Below, piece after piece: positions 16,001-20,748 of a stretch of DNA of 20,748 nucleotides. The translations under genes were made by a program, and so were the position numbers. Below the pieces are notes generated by a model. That model was not told the DNA's origin and did not search any database. It saw nothing but the letters and a program-made list of their open reading frames with translations. This DNA is from Planctomycetaceae bacterium (GTDB lineage: Bacteria > Planctomycetota > Planctomycetia > Pirellulales > Thermoguttaceae). The number at the start of each line of letters is the position of its first letter. Position 1 is the stretch's first letter. The stretch lies in NCBI GenBank assembly GCA_015062085.1, contig SUVI01000062.1, positions 1 to 20,748 on the forward strand. Direction: 5' to 3'.

Positions 16001-19000
16001 CTCTGCGACATGTTCGTTGCCGCGTTGGCAAAAAACATGATCATGTAGATGGAATCATCTGCTCCTGTCCAATTGGGCAGAAGATTTTTCAGGCTCGCAC
16101 TATTGGTAAAGGAAAAATTCACCATCGCAGAAATCGAGGACCCGGCTTTCAGGACGGTTCCGGCTTTCAGGACCGTGCCGGCGGTCAGAGCCGCGGTCTG
16201 GCCATTGGAGACCGTGAGGTCGGATCCCAGCATCAGGTCTTTTTCAAGCACACTGTCAGCCGGGTAGGTCATCGTTTGGTCCAGCTCGGTCGCGAGGCTT
16301 TGGTCGGTGACCTTCGCTTCGCCGTTGACGAGGATCTGGACCGTCTGGTCAACGAACGCACCGCTGGCGTCCGAAACACGGACTGTGAGCGCATAGATCC
16401 CCATGACCGACGGCAGCGTGTACTGTTCGCTCACCGCGGTGGACGCACCGGCATTGGCGAGGTACTTGACCGTCAGTTTCTCGTTCGTTCCGTCCGGGTC
16501 GGTGAACTGGCCGGCCAGAAGTTTGGTCAGGTCGACTTTTTCGCCCGCCTCGCCGGAGATGGAGAGTTTGGCGTCGTCTTTCAAAACCGGCGCATCATTG
16601 ACGTTGGAGACGTTCAGCGTGAACGCGAAATCGACGGTCTGTGCTCCTGCGGTACCAACGGCAGTATCCGTGACGCGGAGGGTGAAGGCGACTTTTCCGC
16701 AGAAATCGGCATCTTCCGGCGTGAAGATGAGTTTTCCGTCGCGGACGATGAGCGTTCCGGCCGTTTCAAAACCAGTTCGGGCATCGGAGACCGTGATGTT
16801 CTGAACGTCAAACGTCATGTTTTCTACCGGCGTGTCCAGGTCGGTGAGGACGTCGGAGATCTGAAGCTCGTAAGTCGGCGTTTGTTCCGAAACTGCGTTC
16901 TTTTCCTGCACGGACCAATCGCCCGTTTTACTTCCGGCAGCGGACCCATCTTTCCAGGTCGGTGCCCAGTTCACGTCCTGAATGTTGACGTGAATGGCTG
17001 CCGAGCAGGTTTTCGTTTCGCCCGGTTTGCTCAGCGTGTACGTGATGGTCTGGTCAGCGTACTCGAGAGCCGGGATCTCGATCTCAATGTCGCCATTTGC
17101 GTTGAGCTTCGCGGAAAGCGTCGTTCCGTTTGCAGAGACCGCGCTGATCGTCCAACCTTCTGCACCGATCAGACTCGATGCTTTGACCGTGAGCGTCTGC
17201 GTCGTCTGGCTGCGCGGCGGGGTGAGCGTCACCGTGCGGGCCACGGCACTGAAATTCAGCGAAACGGCACACTGCGCGGATTCGCCAGTGAGCGTGTTTT
17301 CGACGTCCGCAGTCAAAGTGAGCGTGGATCCGTCCAGAGCCTCCCAATCGCTTTCCTGAGCCTGAATGGCCGGGGAATCGATGGCCGTCCCGTTGAGGAT
17401 GGCGTAGCGTGTGAGCTGGAATGCGTCTGCGGTTTCTTTCAGAACGAAGACGTAAGTCCGTCCGTCTTTCACGATGCGGATCTGTCCGGAGGCTGCGTCA
17501 AACGTGACGTTTTCCGAAGGATCCGAAGAGACGGCCTGAACGTTTCCAAACGTGAGCGCGCCGGCATCCTCTGCAGTGTCGCATTTGCCTGTTTCACCGG
17601 CCGGATCTTTTGCGAGGAAGCCGTCTTTCGCAAATTCCATTTCCGAGCTGGACAGCTGGAACCAGATCTCCTGATCCGGCGTGTACGGCGAGACCGGAAC
17701 GTTTTCGACGGCGATCTCCAGGACCGTCTGAACGGCTTTTCCTGCCGTTCCCTGTGCGGAAATGGTCAGCGAGGCCGTTCCGGAGGCATTCTGTGCGAGC
17801 GTAAAGGAGATCGTTCCGTTTGCGGAGACCGTCGGCGATCCGGCGAAAAGCTGCGTGCAGGGTTTACGGGTACGGATGCCGTTTTCTTCCGTGACGGTAA
17901 AGCCGGCGAGACCGGAAATCTCGATGCCGGAGAGTTCCCAGCGCGTTTCCTGAACGTATCCGCCCCAGGCTTGTGCTGCGTTGAACGCATTTTCAGCGCG
18001 GAGCGTGACTGCATGCGCGGCCAGAGAATCGTTTTTCCCGGTAAATTCGGAGACGGTCACGTTTTCTGCGGTCAGATCCTGGAGTCCGGCCCATTCGATC
18101 GTGACGGCGACGGTGAACGTTTTCTCAAGCGTTCCGTCGGAGACAGTCACGCTCATCAGCGCGTTGCCGTAGAGACCGGCAGAGGGCGTCCACGTGACGT
18201 TCTTTCCTTCAATGGTGCACGTGCCGTTGAGTTTTCCGTCCGTGTTCACTCCGGCACTCGTGATGGTCCACGTGTCGTTTTCCGGATCGGTGAAGAAATC
18301 AGAAAGGTCAAACTGGTAGCTCGGAGCCGTTTCCAGTTTCTGGATCGAGGAGACGGAATCTTTCAGCTGTTCCGGCGCGAGGTCTGCTTTCGAGAGGACG
18401 GCAGCGTCGGTTTTCGTGACGCTTTGTCCGAAAGAGTCTTTTGCCGTGATGCTCAGTGTGCCGACGGTGTGTGCAGCGCGGACTGCGACTCGATCGGAAA
18501 GGGTGAAGGTCAGCGTCCAGATCCCATTCTGGAGTTCCGCATTTTCCAGAACGATCTTTCCTTCCAGACCTGCGGCGGCCGAGAAATTGACGGAGTGCGT
18601 GTGCGAATCGCCGTTCAGGAGGTCTTCATCCTGGAAGAGTGCGGCAAATTCTTCCTGCGTGTACGTCACGGAGACCTGATCCTGCGCGGGATCCGCCGGG
18701 AACGTGAATTCCCGGTCTGCCAGACTTGCCGAGGCGTCAAGGGCCGGAATGTGGTCGTACGTCACGGAGAGCGTCTGATCCCAAACGGTTTCATTTCCGA
18801 CTGCGTCGACTGCCTTGAACTGGAACGCGGTGGTCCCCCACGGGATGGAGACGCCGGTCTCTTCGGAGTAGACGGTCCAAGAAGTGCCGCCGTTGAGGGA
18901 ATAGTATTTCGTGACGGCGAGTGCGTCTTCGGCGTCAAACTGGAATTTCACGACGTTTTTTGTCGTGGATCCGTTGGCTTCCGTGATGTTTGCGCTGCCG

Positions 19001-20748
19001 ATGAGCGCAATGTTCTGGATGACCGGGGCCTGCGTGTCGATGGTCAGCGTACCGATGCTCTGCGGTGCGTCAAATGCCTGACGGCTTGCGGCGTCGAGGA
19101 TCTGGAACGTGAAGGAATGCGTGCCGTCCGTGAGGGCTTCAAGCTGGACTTCCGCCGGGAAAGTGCCGTTTTCGGCCGGAATGGTGAGGAGCTCCGTCCC
19201 ATTGTCGAAGATCTGCATCCATGCGTTTCCGCTCTCGGTCAGCGTACCGGAGATCTGGAGCGTCTGAGCATTCTCTTTCGTTGGCGAGTCCGTTTCTTTC
19301 AGCGTGACGGTCCCGTCGAATTCCGGAGAGACTCGGTCCACGGTGATCGCATAGGTGACGGACGGCGTTTCGGACGTCGTTTCGTTTTGGATCCCGTCAT
19401 TTCCCCAGAACGTGACGAAGTAGCGTCCGTCGGCCAGATCGGCGATGCTGTACGCGATCTGGACCGTATGCGATTTTACGTTCGCGCCGGTGATGGAGCC
19501 GGAATCCTGTGCCAGGATCGTGCCGTCTGCGTTTTTCAGTGCCCAGCCCCAAGACTGGATCGCCGTATCGTCGGTGATCGCCGCGGAAATGTTCAGGTCT
19601 GCCGTTCCGTCGAGGACGTGCTCGCCTTTGATGAACGCCTGGTTTTCACTGAGGAGGAAGTCCTGCGGCTTGACGGTCGGTGCTTGGTCGTCGAAAATGT
19701 ACGAGAAATGGAAGACGAGGCCGAGCGTTTCGCCGAATTCGTCTTTCAGTGTGAAACTCAGGTCTGCCGTCAGCGTTTCGTCGAGCGTCACGTCATTCAT
19801 CGTGAGGATCAGTTTTCCGTCTTGGAATTCCGCGTTCTGAATGGCGGAATTGTTTGCGAGCTGAAGGTCTCCGACGAGGGAAAGCGTCCGTTCGTCGAGC
19901 ACATAGTCCGCAAGGTCGAGGACGATCTTTCCTGCGTTCAGACCGTCCGTTTCGCGCAGGCCGATACTCATGAGTTGGTCAAAGACGGCTTTTTCTGCGG
20001 AGGCGCCGTCTGCCGGCGTGCTTTCTTCCGCGTTGAAGAACGGATTTTCCTGGTTGGCCGTCGGTTTGATGTTCCAGATGATCTCGTAGTCCGAGGAGAC
20101 CGGCGTCGTGTTGCCTGCGAAGTCGGCCGCGGTGAGCGAAAACGTATTTTTTCCGTAGTTCAGAGTGACCTCAAAAGTCTCTGCCGGATCCAGCGTCACG
20201 GAGTGTCCGTTCTGCGTGAGCGTGAGGAATTTCACGCCGGAAAGGGCGTCGTGGAAGTCAAACTTGAGCGTCAGTTTCTGCGATTCCGTCTTTTCAGCGG
20301 AATTCAGGATGGAGACCGTCGGCGCGGTTTGGTCGAGGATGAAGTCGGAGACCGTCTGCGTCGTCTGATTGCCCGCATTGTCCGTGATGGTGAGGGTGAA
20401 GGTGTACGTGCCTTCTGCGAGCTGGATGCCTCCCAGACCCGTGAAGGAGCCGGTACTTGCGTCCGTGCCGTCCGAGACGATGAATTCTGGGCGGAACGTT
20501 CCGGAGACCTGGTCCCCGTCCGCCGTGATCCCGGAGTAAGAAATTTCAGCGCGCATTTCCTCGTTCTTCGTCCAGTCCACATTCACGTCAAACTGGGGCT
20601 GGAGTTTGGAGGGGGACGCACTCTGCGGCACAAAATCGGAGATCGTGCCGTTAAGGACCTGGTCGATCTGAATGACGGCGAGTTCCGTGCTTTCGCCGGT
20701 TTTGTTGCCGAAATCGTCTTCCGAGACGTAGGAGATCTGCACACTGGT
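13081..20748 (-). CDS. Giant Ig/cadherin-like protein with cohesin-like, dockerin and metzincin-like domains (5' end outside window)
   Basis: The frame is open through the window edge (2555 residues visible, numbered from 20748), so the N-terminus is missing. Residues 1 to about 1480 are a chain of Ig- and cadherin-like beta domains (openings such as QTAPTVSI near 143, QAPVIQNI near 573, NVNDAPVL near 1383). Around 1487-1700 is a less familiar segment with TVLKAG repeats. A cohesin-like domain (WVELW at about 2003) spans about 1985-2110. A dockerin at about 2120-2190 has complete loops DANDDGQINIQD and DFDNSGTIDIRD. A metzincin-like domain follows (about 2195-2385), with HELGHALGMSN at 2306-2316 and a likely Met-turn (DLMND, about 2350). 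The third zinc ligand position is Asn rather than His or Asp, so catalysis is uncertain. The tail has tryptophan repeats and VLDCLFEEED. It is probably extracellular. Confidence 0.9.
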   Translation of the reverse strand, partial: TSVQISYVSEDDFGNKTGESTELAVIQIDQVLNGTISDFVPQSASPSKLQPQFDVNVDWTKNEEMRAEISYSGITADGDQVSGTFRPEFIVSDGTDASTGSFTGLGGIQLAEGTYTFTLTITDNAGNQTTQTVSDFILDQTAPTVSILNSAEKTESQKLTLKFDFHDALSGVKFLTLTQNGHSVTLDPAETFEVTLNYGKNTFSLTAADFAGNTTPVSSDYEIIWNIKPTANQENPFFNAEESTPADGASAEKAVFDQLMSIGLRETDGLNAGKIVLDLADYVLDERTLSLVGDLQLANNSAIQNAEFQDGKLILTMNDVTLDETLTADLSFTLKDEFGETLGLVFHFSYIFDDQAPTVKPQDFLLSENQAFIKGEHVLDGTADLNISAAITDDTAIQSWGWALKNADGTILAQDSGSITGANVKSHTVQIAYSIADLADGRYFVTFWGNDGIQNETTSETPSVTYAITVDRVSPEFDGTVTLKETDSPTKENAQTLQISGTLTESGNAWMQIFDNGTELLTIPAENGTFPAEVQLEALTDGTHSFTFQILDAASRQAFDAPQSIGTLTIDTQAPVIQNIALIGSANITEANGSTTKNVVKFQFDAEDALAVTKYYSLNGGTSWTVYSEETGVSIPWGTTAFQFKAVDAVGNETVWDQTLSVTYDHIPALDASASLADREFTFPADPAQDQVSVTYTQEEFAALFQDEDLLNGDSHTHSVNFSAAAGLEGKIVLENAELQNGIWTLTFTLSDRVAVRAAHTVGTLSITAKDSFGQSVTKTDAAVLSKADLAPEQLKDSVSSIQKLETAPSYQFDLSDFFTDPENDTWTITSAGVNTDGKLNGTCTIEGKNVTWTPSAGLYGNALMSVTVSDGTLEKTFTVAVTIEWAGLQDLTAENVTVSEFTGKNDSLAAHAVTLRAENAFNAAQAWGGYVQETRWELSGIEISGLAGFTVTEENGIRTRKPCTQLFAGSPTVSANGTISFTLAQNASGTASLTISAQGTAGKAVQTVLEIAVENVPVSPYTPDQEIWFQLSSSEMEFAKDGFLAKDPAGETGKCDTAEDAGALTFGNVQAVSSDPSENVTFDAASGQIRIVKDGRTYVFVLKETADAFQLTRYAILNGTAIDSPAIQAQESDWEALDGSTLTLTADVENTLTGESAQCAVSLNFSAVARTVTLTPPRSQTTQTLTVKASSLIGAEGWTISAVSANGTTLSAKLNANGDIEIEIPALEYADQTITYTLSKPGETKTCSAAIHVNIQDVNWAPTWKDGSAAGSKTGDWSVQEKNAVSEQTPTYELQISDVLTDLDTPVENMTFDVQNITVSDARTGFETAGTLIVRDGKLIFTPEDADFCGKVAFTLRVTDTAVGTAGAQTVDFAFTLNVSNVNDAPVLKDDAKLSISGEAGEKVDLTKLLAGQFTDPDGTNEKLTVKYLANAGASTAVSEQYTLPSVMGIYALTVRVSDASGAFVDQTVQILVNGEAKVTDQSLATELDQTMTYPADSVLEKDLMLGSDLTVSNGQTAALTAGTVLKAGTVLKAGSSISAMVNFSFTNSASLKNLLPNWTGADDSIYMIMFFANAATNMSQSNAGLPAAYVLQNDIILDQDITINSGTFTLLNGSVLKTDSTLAAGSTPGADVTQQGTILSTDRIVEIYNSMREQLDEDTVIQHDVLLREEIDLPIAQESIGKLISTTQKVLVFSDTAADHREEIEIAVLGSVDDSQNSPFKYLAYDAASGKFYVYYRPYDVVQDRTAKDVTLSLTDGSELTVTLSTNWVQPFELVVGVVEGVDSTTSAKTLDSGKFVSFSNVEAGKTYTMQVWMRCNLPLLDPELEAFYFAASILSKYTVNVSGIGEILSTANEGEFHFTSAEQKKDGTTSIIFQRAPMAIGGGLSSQDHLVSFLTFRATAPLEYTSESQNESTFSIAIDGTLMSGIGTEAGAIHDSQFKVTTYDADSMRGSQSAKETVVEGNGVYLSVVKEKSDRETSEMLRESETYLTEWDSSWVELWVNTQEAGTDIANVKVDLGYEPDLFKAVGVEYSSFIKNGLEFTIDAETGVISNLGGDLTQAVTREDGFVLLGRVQLAANENGGVAADAISSVSMGLVLQDVTLRDCEQTRLAVNTKVFVNTEVFAVVYDANDDGQINIQDLVKFAQMYGTNTTLATDARAWAMDFDNSGTIDIRDLTSFAKNYGKQAGGTHAVVYPKNFFQTWIGTNLKTDGTANVTDTLNDAIGAWSDSLGESLNLDVQIIVKDYENIDGGILGETVILDCDASGKPNTAVVYLDSDALGLGWYVGESANVAADQYDLYTVLLHELGHALGMSNSYDGYRETISTSLNFNSKDGNSYLVFNGHVYADGDLMNDTIDPGKRLEISDVDVEILTEARKNGTSIQNGFIDAACGSVSIAGLASLAVLDAPTQCAAPSTEIQTVTVSSIVAEETWNRTLVNAAVQTVENSIRKQELLHSQINDEVWSKWSAESWTSENWTSNNWSSESSPESVLETESENRLFGSLSAAENAVSENAASGTGVLDCLFEEEDFTAQLAADLQDPLEVSLNVSAPKRL
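13291..13350 (-). repeat. Four 15-bp tandem repeats encoding WSAES-like pentapeptides
   Basis: Four consecutive 15-bp units encode WSAES, WTSEN, WTSNN and WSSES in the C-terminal tail of the giant metalloprotease-like protein. The length is a multiple of three, so copy-number change keeps frame. Spaced tryptophans suggest a binding or interaction strip (inference). Confidence 0.85.
16142..16195 (-). repeat. 18-bp tandem repeat (TVLKAG) in the giant gene
   Basis: Two nearly identical 18-bp units (16142-16159, 16160-16177) are followed by a degenerate third (16178-16195). They encode repeated TVLKAG inside a segment with many further TxLxxGS-type turns (for example LNGSVLKTDSTLAAGS), which suggests a short-period beta structure. 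Confidence 0.7.

Overview
The window most likely comes from a planctomycete. The main evidence is two enormous secreted or surface proteins on the minus strand. One has the N-terminal LEPR-XLL-type motif (LESLENRVMLS) characteristic of Planctomycetes. Both end in a cohesin-like domain followed by a type I dockerin. No finer placement is supported. Every gene called here reads on the minus strand, so transcription runs from high to low coordinates.

Region by region, in transcription order. (1) Positions 13081-20748 hold a giant mosaic of Ig/cadherin-like domains, open at the window edge. It ends in a cohesin-like domain, a dockerin, a metzincin-like domain with an unusual HExxHxxGxxN motif, and an acidic tail. 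A terminator follows at 13011-13054. (2) A roughly 300-base gap holds a candidate promoter. It is followed by a second giant gene (3331-12777, 3148 aa) made of alternating pre-peptidase C-type domains, three FG-GAP-like propeller blocks and Ig-like domains, again with a C-terminal cohesin-like plus dockerin cassette. It ends at a strong terminator at 3264-3301. (3) Positions 2844-3129 look like a free-standing RNA gene of about 250 nt: near-consensus promoter, a multi-branched fold closed by a long stem, and an intrinsic terminator. I do not recognise the family. (4) Positions 457-2785 form a visibly AT-richer operon: a small membrane protein preceded by a Shine-Dalgarno site and a start codon with an in-frame stop two codons later, a complete Era/YfjP-like GTPase, a second GTPase whose motifs are in circularly permuted order (G4-G5-G1-G2-G3), and a 66-residue protein with an amphipathic or membrane-associating C-terminus. 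(5) Positions 5-161 hold tRNA-Lys(CUU) with its own promoter and terminator.

The two giant proteins are probably envelope or extracellular components that share a C-terminal cassette and a short acidic LLDxIFAEE-like motif. The GTPase operon may be a membrane-associated GTPase module. The structured RNA upstream could be independent of it, or could be its leader/attenuator. The two items most likely to be undescribed are the structured RNA and the permuted GTPase with its partners. All functional statements rest on motif reading without database searches.
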